From the NCBI RefSeq assembly GCF_029852145.1, contig NC_079974.1:17958082-18022081 (forward strand): a stretch of DNA of 64,000 bases, given 5' to 3'. The notes under the pieces are model-generated. The model saw only the letters and a program-made list of their open reading frames with translations, had not been told where the DNA came from and did no database searches. Made by a program: the position numbers and the translations under genes. Below, piece by piece: positions 1 to 14,345 of this stretch (position 1 is its first letter; every line of letters starts with the position of its first letter). Origin of the DNA: Microplitis mediator (taxonomy: Eukaryota > Arthropoda > Insecta > Hymenoptera > Braconidae).

Positions 1-320
1 TTAAGTTTTTTTAAATTAAATATAATCCTCCATTTATTAAATTTTTTACTCGATATCGAGGTCAAGATGCCGGAATCATAACAGCTTCGATAACTCTCTT
101 ATTATACTTTTTTAAATTTATAGTTATTGCCAATTATTTTTACTCGGTACATAGATTATAAAAATTGCCAGTGATTTATTATCGTTAAAATTTAAATATT
201 TTTGGCAAATTATTAACTCAATTACGTAAAATTATCAAGGAGATGAAAATATATCAGATAATAATTTAAAAATATTGTTTTTGAAGTTTATTTTGATACT
301 TGAATCGTTTATTTTAGATA

Positions 321-1202
321 CCCCATAAGTCATGTTTTTTTCGAAATTGTGTTTTTTGCATTTTTGGGTTCTTTGAATGTCCCTCGATAGTAATCAATAA
401 AAATATGCATCAAATCAGCGTTTAAAAAACAATTAACTAGGTGACAGCAATTTCATTTAATTGAGAAACCCCATAAGTCAATGACTCAAATAAACATATG
501 CAGTTTTAGTTTTACAGAAATAATTTTTTTTTTTTTATTTAAAATTCGCGCTTTTTTGGGAAATAAATTTCAAATGTTGTTTTATTCTTGACTATTATAT
601 GTCTAATTAAAATGTTGAAATTAATTATTATTTTTTGTAATTTCTGGGTTTCAGAGTTCAAAAACATATTTTATACTTCATTTTATCAGTCTAATAAATG
701 ATTTGAGTGGAAAAAAATAAAAAAAACAATGATTTTATAATTTTTTTTCCGTTTGGTTGAGAAACTCCATAAGTCAATCAACTTTAAATAATTTTTTTTA
801 AGTAGTTTCAATTACAAAATTGAATTTTTCTTATTTGAATCTTCTTCAGAGACGCTAACATTATTATCTTCAATTATTTATTTATTATTTTAATGGCAAG
901 TTTTTCCAGAAAAATGTTTTTTGTGTTTCCTGAAAAATTTATGTACCTGAAGATCGTAACGTTTTTTGCAGAACGAAAATAAAAAAACAAAATGAAAAAT
1001 AAAAAATCCACTTGATCTAAATTTCTGAAATGTTTCGAATAGGCGCTAGAATGTTAGTCGAAAATTGTAGCCACCCCAATCACCCTTCAAGTCATCCTCA
1101 AGCTGTAAAATTTCATAAATTTTTTCATTTTCGTTGCGCGAAAAACGTCCCGATCTTCAGATAGATAAAAATTTTGTTTTCTTGACTTATGAGGTTTCTC
1201 AA
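321..1202. repeat. Repeated AAACCCCATAAGTCAA motif block
   Basis: GAGAAACCCCATAAGTCAA at 463-481, GAGAAACTCCATAAGTCAA at 759-777, a partial copy CCCCATAAGTCA at 321-332, and the reverse complement at 1182-1200. Spacing is roughly 150-400 bases. It may be an old inverted-repeat element into which the hAT-like MITE at 941-1166 was inserted. Confidence 0.55.
941..1166. mobile_element. hAT-like MITE, copy 1 (8-bp TSD)
   Basis: Inverted ends begin ATGTACCTGAAGATCG and end CGATCTTCAG..AT, about 35-40 bases long with mismatches. Perfect 8-bp target duplication AAAAATTT at 933-940 and 1167-1174. An 8-bp duplication with short non-coding content fits a hAT-type non-autonomous element. Confidence 0.85.
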
Positions 1203-2426
1203 ATAATCGATTCACTTATCACATATGTTATGAAATTTGAAGATCAGGTGATAAGTTTTGAATCAATTTATATAAAAATATGATATCTCATTTTACGACT
1301 GTCACTGTTGGGAATTCCCTGTCTGTTTCTGGCTCGGATAGATAACATACCAGAGAGCAGCTTGAGAGTTTTAAGTTCGTCGAACTTATGTATACGTGTT
1401 TGTTGAATGTGAACTTAAAAAGCTGGAGATGATCCAAGAATTCTACAATAACCTATAACATTGATGGCTTTTTTTATTTTTTTAATTTTTTCGCCAACAA
1501 ATAGGGCAATAAATATAAATTTTCTGGCGAATACGGCGCCATATCAATGATTTTTCAAGACTCTCGAGATATATTTTTATTGAATTTTTTTTATTACGAA
1601 ACTTCTCAATACCTAGTTTTTTTTTACTGCCAAATTAATTTATCCGTCTGTAACAATAACATTTTTATCAAAATCCTTTTTTAATAAAATAAAAATCACT
1701 TTTTTTTATTCTGCCATTTATTCAAAAACTAAAAAAACTTTCATATTTTTTACACGTTAACGCGAGTAAACACAGCCGGTAGAGAATAAAAAGCACGTTT
1801 TAAAATTTGATCATCCGTAAAAGTGGATTTTGTTTCGATTAAACAAAGCAGACAGACGCGTGTCATATACATACATTCTCTTTATTCCTATTTCATTTAT
1901 ATATCTGTATATAAATACATATGTATGAATCAGACTAGACATAGATTTTTATTTAAAATACGCTTTACGTATTGTACATTCGTCATTGAACCAAGACCCG
2001 TTAGACCGCACTAATCTTTTGTTCTTGTTAATGATCCACTTCATAGAATTTTAAACGACAGGAAAATTATTTTTGAAGCTTCAATAACCATAACACACTA
2101 GTGTTTTACCATTTGCATTGTTCATTTCACTTGAATACCTTTCAATACATATAGCTTGACACTATTATTACTTGTATATCGTATATACATTCATACATAC
2201 ATAAATAATGTGAGTAAAAATTGAGCAGTACTCAAAAAAAAAAAGCTAAATAGGACGATTATTTTCGCCACGACATTTGTAGTCGTAAATTTTCCGTTTA
2301 CTTTTTGTCAAACCGCAAAAAGACCTTTTCTCTTTGATTGTCAAACCCAGATGCTTCACAAGAGCTTTAGAAAATGTTTGAAAACAAAAACTGAACCGCT
2401 AAAAATTTTATGTTAACATTTTAAAA

Positions 2427-3266
2427 TACACGGAAAAAACAGAATATTAAAAATTAATAAATAATAGTAAAAAGTGGAATCTGTTATCAATAATTAGTAC
2501 TATTATATACTTAATACAAAGTAGTTTACTAATTTTTGTAGATTCCTAAAAACTACTATCAATTACTTCAAAAAGTAAGTAAATATTATTACTTTTAGGT
2601 ATAATACGTGACTTATCAGTTAAAGTTAATTAATTTATGGCATAAATCTATTAAAAAGTAATGATTAGTCAAATTAACAATTGCTATCTTAGATACTGAT
2701 TTTTCCAGCCGAAAAATTGCAAAAGTTACTGACTTTTATTTTATAAATTCGATATCACTGATCAATTATTAGCTTAAAATATCATTTATTCAGTATTATA
2801 AATTAATTTACAATATACATAAATCGAATAAGTGGTAAATAATAAAATGAAAAATTAGTATACTAGATACTGATTTTTTGCTCATAAAAATACCGAAAAC
2901 TTTTAACTCTTATTTTATAAATTCTATCCCATTGACTAATAATTAATATAAAATGTTATTTATTCGTTATTATAAATTAATTTATTATATACATAAATCG
3001 AATAAGTGGTAAATTTTTTAAATTTTTCTATGTTTATTTGAATATTAATAAATAACTGTAGATACGAATTTATCGATTCTTTTTCATATTAATTTTATAT
3101 ACGAAATTACAAATTTTGCTCTTCTATGTGTATCAAATTTGAATATAAATAATAGACATTTTGTAATATATAATGATCCTGGTTTGATATTAGTATACAA
3201 ATATACTAGTTTTAAGTCAAAAATAAACTGCAAATTAAAATTTTGACCATCATTTTTTTCCGTGTA
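2427..3266 (+). mobile_element. Family A element, copy 1 (TA-flanked, approx. 836 bp)
   Basis: Ends CACGGAAAAAA (2429) and TTTTTTCCGTG (to 3264), flanked by TA on both sides, as in Tc1/mariner insertions. There is no transposase frame. Inside lie two diverged direct repeats of about 160 bases (about 2683-2840 and 2856-3014), each ending AATCGAATAAGTGGTAAAT. Confidence 0.8.
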
Positions 3267-4424
3267 AAAATTAATTACGTACATTTATTTTTCCTAAAAT
3301 AAAAGTTTCTTAAAATTTAAAATTTTTCCCGCGCGAAAGCAAACTTCTCATAATAAGCGAAATACAAATATTTAAATTCAAACAAATTTGCTAAATAATT
3401 CCAAGCAATTATACATTTAATCCCTCGGGATTCTGAGGTCTTGAAAAAAAAATTTCTTTATTTTCATGCTTTTACGCAGTATAATAAACTGAACCACCCC
3501 AAGAGCTGTAAGTTGTATAGAAAAAAAAAAACTTGACGAAAGACTTCTTAATGGAAGTAAAGCTCTAGGGGATAAAGCGTGTGCGGGAGTAAAGTGTACA
3601 GGGAATTATTCTCAAGAGAAATAATGACAGAAGACGCGGTCGGCTAGGGTCAGGTGTAATTTATAATTCTGACGTCGTCAAGTGTAAATTAATCGGATTG
3701 GGAAAATGGAATGGAAGACCGAGTGACCCCATAAATTTAACAATCGCTAGAAAAAGGAATCAACTCTAGTCATTATACTGACAATAACATAACATATATT
3801 TATATATATTATATATATAATACGGTATTTTAATCAAGAATTACCTACAGTATACAAGTTTTATGCATTACGTAATTCAGCAGTTGTTTATTTATGTAAT
3901 CAGAATACACCTGGACTAAATAGACTTAATTTAGTGGAAAAGTTATTTATATAATTTACATTTATATAGTTCGTCTGGGTCGACGTATTAAATTGCATCA
4001 TGTAACAGTTATTATCCAGGTATACATGTACAGACACTTCCGTTAGCTCTTATTCAACCTTGATGTAACTTTTGATGTTTTTGAAGATTATTCCCTGTAA
4101 GTCCCGCGAGTCCCCAAGCGAGTATAGGAAGTAATTTTCAAATTTACCAACTTGAGCGCGAGCTTTTCCTTGTGGTTGCTTGTACTTGGTTAGTGTAGTG
4201 TAGTGTATTGAGTTGAGTGTTGGATCACTGGCTCTATACTGGGATTAATGTATATAAGATCAAAAGCTTACCCTTTATCATTATATATCCAGCAGACACC
4301 ACAGCTTGTTGCCTCTTTCCCTCTTTATATATATGTTTATATCAAACGCCAGATTATGCTAATTGGGTTAATTTTCATTGGGTTTTATTTTAACGCTTAT
4401 AATTTTCTTTCCCCTGTCACCCTT

Positions 4425-5113
4425 CCCATGTAAAAAAAAATTGGTTCCAAAAAGATTCCAAAAAAGTTCCGCTTGTGGAACTTCTAAACATGAGACAGAT
4501 TATATAGAACTTCGAAAGGAACTTTTTTGAAACGTTAGTAATTTTGATGGTAAAAAAAAAGTTTTTATGAACGAAATTAGAGTAAGAAAAGGACGTTCTT
4601 AGAACTTTTTTGGAATTTTTGATAGACGTTTTTTTAGTCCTATAAAAAATTCAAAAGTAGTGATTTTTGAACTATTTTGGCATGTTTCTAGAACGTCTTT
4701 ATTCTACAAAAGATGCAAAAGAAGTGATTTTGGAAAGTTTTTGGAACGTCTATTTTAGTTCTATAATAGGTTGCAAGTAATGAATTTTTGAATATTTTTG
4801 AAACATCTTTTTTAGTCTATAAAAAAGTTAAAAGTGGTGACTTTGGAATGTTTTTGGAACGTCTTTTTGAGCTTCCAAAAAAGGTCAAGTGGTGATTATG
4901 GAACTTTTTTGGAATGTCCATATAAAATTCCAAAAAATTTCTAAGAACGTCCTTTTTTGACTCTAAGTTCGCTAATAAAAACTTTTTTTTTACCGTCAAA
5001 ATTACTAACGTTCCAAAAAAGTTCTATTCGAAGTTCTAATCTGTCTCATGTTTAGGAGTTCCACATGCAGAACTTTTTTGGAATCTTTTTGGAACGAATT
5101 TTTTTCACACGGG
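4425..5113. mobile_element. Family C element 1 (CCC...GGG ends, long inverted repeats)
   Basis: 689 bases with inverted arms of about 140-170 bases: GGTTCCAAAAAGATTCC, GAGACAGATTA and CGTTAGTAATTTTGA on the left, their complements on the right. Ends CCCATGTAAAAAA and TTTTTTCACACGGG. TT occurs on both sides, consistent with a 2-bp target duplication. Superfamily not assigned. Confidence 0.75.
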
Positions 5114-8100
5114 TTATTTTTGTCCAAAGTTTTATAAGTCGTAATTTTATTCGAAAAAAAATTTTTTCCTACTTTTGACCTTTACGACTTAAAATATTCA
5201 AATTTCAAAATAAACTTTTGAAACATAAAATATTAAAATATAATTGTCTTTTCTGTAGATACAGAATTGAAAAAAAAAGTAACGTTAAAATAATATTTGT
5301 TTTACTGTTGAAAAAATGATGACGACGTGAGTAAATATTTAATTTTTATGAACCCTTAGTAGTAATACATATTTGATAAGTTACTAAAATAAATTTGGTT
5401 GGATTAACTTGTAAAATTTTAATGAATTATTACATTATAAATTAATAGTACAAAAGGGTGGCTGAAGAATTACGTCGTTAAATGTCAACACCACCCTTTA
5501 GGAAAGTACCTCGAATATACTAAAGTTCTCCAAGTTTATAGAAAATTTCCTCTATTTTAGATGTCCTTGAGACAGAATGAGTAAACTAACGGTCTGGATG
5601 GAGCATAAATAAACATACATGTATATCGCAATATAGTACACATACTAGAGTAATATTCACATATATTTCAGTATAAAATATAGTATTTAATATATATTAG
5701 ATAAAATAAAAAAATTCAATAATCCGACTCTGCTATAATTCATAAAATGATCAATAGTTATCAAAGTAATTAAATGATATGATATTTAAATTTAAATTAA
5801 AATCGTAAATATTAATTAATAAATTTTATTATGCAGCAATTCAATAGAGTATGTGATAATAATTAATCTTCATAACTAGTGGTCGATTCACAATTCTCTG
5901 GTCCGATATCAACTGTTGGACGATTCAAATCCACGAGAATAACCACTGTAGATTAATGTTTATCACTTCTACATTGGTTTTATATCTATATATATGTACA
6001 CTAGGTACTATATATATATAACGTAAAGTACAGAAACTGTCTGTGCCAAATTGTCCGTTTAGTATCGAATTTCGTGCAAGCAATTCACCAGCATCAACTT
6101 CTTTATCAATGAAACTACGCTCCGGTTGTTTCTAGTTGATCGCAGTATAAACTACTCTCATACCAGAAAATCTAAGTTCTATCTATTCTACAGATGTTGC
6201 ATTTGTTACCTAAACTTTGTATGTCAAAATAAACAGTAATCTAGTGCATATTATGTTTACTCAAGACATCAGAATAAGTAAATAAATTCTGTTTGCAAAT
6301 TTATGCTGGAAAAAGGGAAACGAAATGTTTATAAAATGGAAAATAAAATAATTAATTAGGAAAAAGAGATTTTTATATATATGTATGCAAACTACCTGTT
6401 TTATTGACTTTCACCTCTGCCCGTATATTTTACTCTAACGTCCTACTTTCGTTGCAAGGGTTCAAAAGTGCGCTTGCGTGGCAGAATAAGAAAAAAACAT
6501 ATTTTATTAAATAGAAAATTTCTGTTAGTTATTTGATTAAAATGGATACTCATTTCATTTATTTGACTGAAAAAAAATAACTTTTGTAAAAACAATATTT
6601 TCTTAAGCCGTGAGTCAATAAAAATTATTGTTATTAATTTCATATTTCAGTTGAAGGATAATTTTCTTGGCAGAGGAAAATCCAATTTCTTTACACTGTT
6701 CCAAAAAAAAAATCAGCATATTTCGAACTGGACTCAATTTTCGTCGATTAAAAAATTGATTTTGAATAAAATTTTCAAATTTTACCGCTAAAAATGTATC
6801 AGATTTGAAATTTCCAATAGCATAATTTCTTATCACAAAAAAATGCAATATTTCAAGTTATTTTTTCTCTCAGTATATTATGATTTTTTTTTCGTAATTA
6901 ATTTTCATTGGGGATGTAATTAACGTTACAGTATTTCATAATATCGTAGAAGAAGCTTTGATGAATGTAGATGATAGAAGTTGGTTTGCAAGTAACCTAA
7001 ATTAAATTCTGCCATCGAAAGCATTTGATTTAAATTTATAGACGGTCAGTAAATATCCTCTGGCTCTTGAAACACGAAAATTTCTACATGAAAGTGGAAT
7101 AGGTATGAGGGATATTAAACCATAACGAGTACTTTTGATTATATTGCCGTGTAGGGACTCCACTGTTAGGGGAATTGTGAGAAAATTGTGAGTGAGGGTT
7201 TGAACAAAGCTTTCCACATAGATTTTCTCGTTATCTTCAATAATAATTAATCCTTCGGGGTCACTCTAATGTCCTAGTAAAAGCTCCTCATGTCATAAAT
7301 GTCAATAATTTATACCCCAGTATTAAATTTTTTATTAAATTCCTAACGAATAAAAAAATCCTTGTATTTTTCTACATTTATTCCTCACGATTGAGCTTAC
7401 AAAAGAACATAAAATTTTCTATCCACATATATATAGAAGTATAACATTTTTCCAGACGTGAGAGATAAAGTAACCATTAAAAAAATTTATTAAACATAAA
7501 TTATCAAAGAGTAATTGAAAGTTATTTATCATGACACTCGGGTTGCATTCAGCCATTCATTATTCTCACAGTACCAAATCGCAAATGATAAGGGCTAAAT
7601 GCTGGTGCAGAATCAGCAGCAGCAATCAGTACTTGACATGAGAACACTCGACGGGAGATCAAGTGATCATTCAGAGGATCCAATGACTAATTAACGTTCA
7701 TATTTAATAAACCTGTGATTGAATTATAATATAATAAATTACAATCAATGTATTAATCAAATTCGATTAAACTAAAATAACATCATTTGTTTTAATTTTC
7801 CAATCAACCTCGACAAAAATAAAACTAGAAACTTTCCCCAGAGAATTCAATACTTTTTCGTTTCAACCCTTTCTATTTTTGTTTTATAATTATAGGTTCC
7901 TGATGAGTGCTTCGTTCATGGTACTCCCGTGAGACACTCATTGCAATCAAACTTCCACTCGTAGCCTGATAAATCCGGAAACTAAATTGCGCAGAGCATT
8001 TGATGAAAATGAGAATCACCTCATATTGTATACTTTTGTTCATGTCAACTGAATACACTGAAAAAAAAGTAACTTGGAATTATTGTCTTCTATTCTTACA

Positions 8101-8192
8101 AGAAATTCGTTGGAAATTTTTAAACTGATGTAAATTTCCCGCAAAAATTTCAAAAGTTCATTCAAAATCATTTTCTTAGTCGAAGAAATCTC

Positions 8193-8629
8193 TACACTGT
8201 AAAAAATAGTTTGGACCCGGTGTAGTGTAAATTTCTCAGTGTAAAAATTAAACCAAATTCGGTGTTAAATTTAGGCCTTGTGAATTTAAAATTTTTAAAC
8301 CGCCAAACGTGTAAGTGTATAATTTATGATAATTTTGCGTTAAGAAAATTTATCATAAAAATATTTAAAAATGTTCAAAATACTATTTAATATCTAAATA
8401 AAATTACTGTAGTTTTTGATTAGTTAGTTAGAAATATTCAATGATCGTTTGTTGCTCATTAATCAAAATAACAATGAGTAACACAGAATGGTGTCAAAAA
8501 GTCGATTACACCGTGGAAAAATTACAGGGATGGAAAATCTACACCGAGAAAATTTTACACCGTTATTTCACACTACACCGCCGTGTAAAGTTCTCAGGGG
8601 CCATTTTTACACCGAAATTTTTTGCAGTA
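8193..8629. mobile_element. Inverted-repeat element G, TA-flanked
   Basis: CACTGTAAAAAAT at 8195 against ATTTTTTGCAG near 8627, TA on both sides. Repeated ACACCG/CGGTGT words give imperfect inner arms (CCGGTGTAGTGTAAA against TTTCACACTACACCG). The overlapping short frames at 8441-8679 are shadows of it. Confidence 0.55.
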
Positions 8630-10436
8630 TATTCAGCTCGAAATTTGCTGATCTTCTTTGTTTCTTTGGAATAAAGTAAATAAATTTCGGTTCATTTTTC
8701 AAAAATTAAGATATTACGCATGTAATTGGCAAACACGCGGATTAGAACGTCCTCCGTAGCGTGTATACAATTTTTCACCAGATCTACACCTGAGAGCTTA
8801 AATTTTTTCTTCTATTTGTAGAAAGAATTGCGCATGCGCTATTTTCCATCATTCGTTTTCTCATAAAAACAAAGAACGACCTTCTTCCCTGTAAACAGGG
8901 CAGGAATTTGAACTTTCGGTGCAGGTTTAGCGAAAAATGATTCTTCAAAGTAGATAGGAAATGAATAATGTAACAATTTTTATTGATTTACAACTTAAGG
9001 AAATATTGTCTTTACAAAAGTTATTTGTTCCCCTGTATAAACAAACATTTCGTAGCCTAAAACCCAAGGTAATATTAAGACAAATAATAAAATCACGTAA
9101 AAGTAATAAACCTTTGTGGCATGACTTTTAATTACTCGGGCCAATTGTTTGCTAATTAGAGTTGCTGTACTTCTTAATATACTCTTCAAACTTTTTCTTA
9201 TATATTTTTCTTAGGTTTTCATTTTCCTTCTCTTTTTTTAACCCCACTCTTTTATTTTTTATCTTCAAAGTTTTATTTTTTATCTTCAAAGCACGGTCAC
9301 AGTCGCTTGTCCATTAGCACTTAAAAGTTTAGTCTCAAAGTTTATCGTCAACTCTTGTGTATAAAATTAAATTAGAAATAGCTTTCATAAAGGAACTCTA
9401 CAGAAGATAGACTCGTTACCTTAACACATTTTATAAGATACAAAAGAATCCAAAACTATGTAAGCAAAAGTTCCAAAGGCATTATTATCATTTTGATCTC
9501 ATGAATTGTTTATTTTACATTGTAACCGTGTAATTAAACAACAAGTACTTTATTCATTCGTTTTTTGAATTGTACCTGTTGTATAAATATTTACTCAATG
9601 GCTAAAATTTAAACAAACACCAAAACTTTGTATCACTCAAAAGCTTTTGTTCGTCATTCCAAATCATCTTTTAAATGAAACCTGTTTCGTAAATAATTTA
9701 TCCAGTTTTTTTACTGCTAGATAAAACTGGTTATCTTGAAACCTTTCACTTTATTACGTACACTTTATTATTTAATCCAGTTTATTCAGTCAACTTGGTA
9801 ATTTGTTCATTGCGACATTTATCGAAAACTTTTTTTTTTCTTTCTATTACATTTTACATTAAATATTCATTACAAAATTATTTAATAAGCAGTATCTGGA
9901 AAATGCTTCCATTAAAAAGCTATAGAATATTTTTAATAATACCCGAGAGCTTTTCATTTAATTTTGTACTTAAGCAGTTTTTAATGATATCTTAAACTCG
10001 CTCGCTGAAAAATGTTAATTGCAACTAAATTACCCGCTACACTGTAACTATTATTGTTATTATTAGTATAGTTGTATTAAGACAATCTTAAGCTAGACAT
10101 CAAGACGTGGTTATTAAATCCTACCCACCTACACGATCAATTAACAGCCATAGGATCGCACCCTTGCCCACACAAACTTGGTCACTGGCACTGCACGCAA
10201 ACATTAAAAGCTTAGCTTGCGTGACGAAAGCTCGACCTTCCTAACCATCATCAGCTATATTAGTCCACTCTACCTCACCACATATTTATTATTTTCCCCT
10301 TTAATTTGTAAACTTTTGTCGGACTACTAAACAAAGAATGAAAATATTAAATCCATTGGAAATCACGCAATAACTAGACGTAAAAAAAAGTGTACAGGAA
10401 AAAAATGACCAATAATTTACTCGATATAAAATCGAG

Positions 10437-11903
10437 TACACAGAAAAAGTGATGCTCAAAATTTTAATAGTTTGTAGTTTATTTTTGACTTAAAATTAGT
10501 ATATTTGTATACTAATATCAAACCAGGATCATTATATATTACAAAATGGCTATTATTTATATTCAAATTTGATACACATAGAAGAGCAAAATTTGTAATT
10601 TCTTATATTTAAATTAATATGAAAACCCAAGTCGAAATAGTAGACGTAAGTTGAACGTTCTTAACGTTTTAGACATAAATTGAACGTTTTTAACGTTTTG
10701 AAAGTAAATTGAACGATTTTTTTGTATCTTGGTTCGTAAAAAATTCGTAATTTCTTGAGTTATGATTTTAGCTTAATGATAACATTAATTAATTTATTTC
10801 AATATTTGTTCGCAATTTTCATAACCTTGATATCATAATATGTGAAAAGATACAATAGTGTTAAAGATTGAAGTATGAAACTGAAAAAAATTTTTTTTCA
10901 AAATACGAATTTTTTATTTAAGAGCCAGAAAGGCGACGACAAAATTTTAGGGAATTGACGTGATTATAATCCAGGAGTACAAAATCGATGAAAAAATTTT
11001 TTTGGTATGCTTGCGTTTTCTTATTGTAAGTCTAAATAGGTTTTAGTTACGTTTTCGATTTATGATACTCTAATCTACATTTTGAATAAGTTGAAAGTTG
11101 TCAAATTGAGGTTCAATGTCCAAAACGTTCAATTTACGTTGAAAACGTTAAAAACGTTCAGTTGACGTTTAAAACGTTGAAAAAGTTCAATTTACGTTTA
11201 AAATGTTAAGAACGTTCAATTTACGTCTAATATTTTGACTCGGGAAAGAATCGATAAATTTATATCTACAGTTATTTATTACTATTCATATAAGCATAGA
11301 AAAATTTAAAAAATTTACCACTTATTCGATTTATGTATATAATAAATTAATTTATTATAACGAATAAATAACATTTTATATTAATTATTAGTCAATGGGA
11401 TAGAATTTATAAAATAAGAGTTGAAAGTTTTCGGTATTTTTATGAGCAAAAAATCAGTATCTAGTATACTAATTTTTCATTTTATAATTTACCACTTATT
11501 CGATTTATGGATATTGTAAATTAATTTATAATGATGAATAAATGATATTCTAAGCTAATAATTGATCAGTGATATCGAATTTATAAAATAAAAGTTAGTA
11601 ACTTTCGCAATTTTTCGGCTGGAAAAATCAGTATCTAAGATAGCAATTCTTAATTTGACCAATCATTACTTTTTAAAAGATGTATGCCATAAATTAATTA
11701 ATTTTCACTAATAAGTCACGTATTGATATGCCTAAAAGTAATAATATTTACTTACTTTTTGAAATAATTGATAGTAGTTTTTAGGAATCTACAAAAATTA
11801 GTAAATTACTTTGCATTAAGTACATAATAGTACTAATTATTGATAACAGATTCCACTTTTTAATATTATTTATTAATTTTTAATATTCTGTTTTTTCCGT
11901 ATA
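10437..11903 (-). mobile_element. Family A element, copy 2, split by a family D element
   Basis: Opposite orientation to copy 1. Its termini are decayed (CACAG at left, CCGTA at right). A 619-bp family D element sits inside at 10626-11244; removing it and a 2-base duplication leaves about 842 bases, the length of the other copies. Confidence 0.8.
10626..11244. mobile_element. Family D element 1, nested in family A copy 2
   Basis: CCCAAGTCGAAATAGTAGAC to TCTAATATTTTGACTCGGG. Both ends carry several tandem sub-terminal words of the type AAATTGAACGTT and AACGTTCAATTTACGT. Intact family A copies read GAAAAAG at this site; here the flanks are GAAAA and AAAG, so exactly 2 bases (AA) were duplicated. 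No coding frame. Confidence 0.88.
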
Positions 11904-13281
11904 TATATTCAAATTAAAAGGAAACTATAATGTTTAAATAAAACAAGGATCTTGGGTTGTTTTCAAAGAGTTCCATTAGCGAATTGCTCGAGTAAAAAAT
12001 ATGCGCTTGCAAGATAAAGAAAAAGCTCGGGTTTTTTTATTTTCAATTGCTGTTTCTTTATACTTTTTTACACTCGCTGTTTCTTTTGTATCATTGAAAG
12101 TACCGCAAAACCGACAATGAGTTAGTGCAGACTTAAATTGGCTGGTTTATTTTTACTCTTTCTTTCTTTGCTACTGAAAAAAAATATTTTTCTGATAAAC
12201 AATAAGTGGCTATTGACCCTTTGCTATTTAATATTTATCACGATAAATTATTGATAATTGATAGCACCCTTTATCACGGTGATTTACGACATCAACATTG
12301 AATTAATTTACATGAGTAAGCATGTGTGATTTTATGATTATGCAAGTGCGCACTGCACTACTAGAGACTCAGAGGCCGAGGCTAAATGGTGTCAGCCATT
12401 GAAATAAATTTTAAACCAACGAATCAACCAACTAACAAAAAAATATATATATAAAAAACAAATGCACACAACAAAAGTATTATGAAAAAAAAGTTTCCCC
12501 TATTTATCCCTCAGTCTGCTTCATGCGGACGCAAAAGGGCTTAGAAAAAAATTTATTCTCTGTATCTAAGTTGTGTGGGAGTGCCTTTTTAGTACAAATA
12601 CTTTGTAGAATAGATGGAAAACATTTTATTGTGCTTGGAACGTTTATTGTTCTGATGAGCACGACTCAAAATCACCACATCGTCAACTGCGCACAATAAA
12701 AAAAGAAAAAACTACTCTTTCATGAATATTCTTTGTGCATCGACACTTTGAAATTTTTCAATCGCTGACATTTCGATTAGACTGATCTGAATTTTTACTA
12801 TCGGAAATAATTTCAAATGGAAATAAAGAAATATAGGAATGGGTATTTTTAAATTTTATTTCAAAAATATAAAATAATTCTGTAGATTTTATTTCTACAT
12901 GAAAATAAATAGGACACGTGTCCGGCGAAGTGAACTTTGATTTTATTCGACAGTTACTGCTCCATTTGCAGCAAACGAGTTTTCGATTGTCAGCGATCCG
13001 CGACAATTCGAAAGACATGAAAGACACGAAATGAATGAACTAGACAAAGAAATAAAAACAAAAAGACCGGGAACGATAGGAAGAATATAAAAGTCTAGTC
13101 ATCTCTGGTACAGCTTCGATGATCGAGTTTCCAGAAAACAAGGGCACATAAAACAGTTATCTATTTCCGATTGCTAAATTTTATACTGACGATATCAAAT
13201 AACTGCATAGTAAAGTTTAAAACAGTAAAAATAACCGTTAGTTTCTTTAGTTTTAGGACCCGGTAAAATTTCTATCAGCAA

Positions 13282-14345
13282 CCCGTGTAAAAAAATCGGT
13301 CTATCGGTTGACCCTGCGGGCCAGCCCTAAAACTTCCCGCTGGTTTTGAGCTCCGTGAGCTCGAAAATATTGTTGTGAATACATTCTTTCTCCAACGATA
13401 TCTCTCAAACGAATTGACCGATTGAGACGGTTGAAGTGACAATCGACGTGTTTTATTGAGTTCTAAATCTGATCAGATTTTAGAATTGATTTATCTTGTC
13501 GTTTTTGAAAAATTTCAAAAATACTAAAAGAAATTTTTTTTTTTAATTCTTTCGACAACGGATTCTCTTGAACGAATGAACCGATTTTGATAGTTGAGGT
13601 GGCATTCGACGTGGCTTATGAAGCTTTAGAGCCCAGTTGATTTTGGAATTAATCCATCGAGCGGATTACAAGTTATCCAAAAAAAACATTTTTGAAAAAG
13701 TTTTATTTTTGGAATATCTCTGAACGAGCCCTATCGATCAAGCTCAATTTTTCACAGCTTCAAGATATTGACAAGCCGCGTCGAATGACACCTTAAAGTT
13801 CAAAATCGGTTTATCCGTTCAAAAGTAACAGATATTTACATACATACATACATACATATACTCGGACATCATCTTGAAATTAGTCAGAATAGCTTCTTAG
13901 AACCTCAAAACGTCAAGATTTCTTAGAAATTCGATTTTCGAAAATCGAACCGAAACTAATAACTTCTCGAATTTTGGGAAAATTTCAATTTTCTTAGCGG
14001 GAAGTTAAAAAATTGTTGAAAAGGTGTTGACTATTCTAAACTTCAAAATACAACAGAACGACGAACTTTTGAACGTTTTTTAAACTTTTGAAAATTTAAG
14101 AGAAATATCATTAAATATCTTAACATTGTTAAGATATGCTAAAACGAAAAACGTACAGATATAGTTCAAAATCAGTTTGTTCTGAACGTATTTTGCACTG
14201 AAAAATGTTAATTTGTAGTATTAAGTGTACGTTTTTTTCTGTGTATTTTCAGAAGTTTAAAAAAAGTTCGTCATTGTGTCACGTTTTGAAGTTTAGAATA
14301 GTCAACACTTTTTTAACCTTTTTTGAACACTTTTTTTTACATGGG
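13282..14345. mobile_element. Family C-like element 2, split by an F repeat
   Basis: It starts CCCGTGTAAAAAAA and ends TTTTTTTTACATGGG, as in element 1, with AA on both sides. Inner arms match (GTGTTGACTATTCTAAACTTC near 14026, complement near 14290). The internal sequence differs from 4425-5113. A long F repeat is inserted just inside the left end. Confidence 0.65.
13293..14010 (+). repeat. F repeat, copy 1 (internally tandem)
   Basis: From ATCGGTCTATCGGTTGACCC to TTAGCGGGAAGTTAAAAAA. Contains GAGCTC words and then two to three diverged units of about 145 bases sharing ACCGATTTTGATxGTTGAGG, ATTCGACG and TGATTTTGGAATTxATCCATC-type blocks, and a CATA microsatellite near 13840. The type of element is not known to me. 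Confidence 0.7.

Noticed and set aside
3084..3284. Short - strand frame repeated at 44892-45083
   Set aside because: It is the same stretch of family A elements seen twice; A+T-rich, no domain, not a gene.
12758..13027. 89-codon - strand frame
   Set aside because: No recognisable family, no neighbouring exons and no clear splice signals; length is possible by chance.
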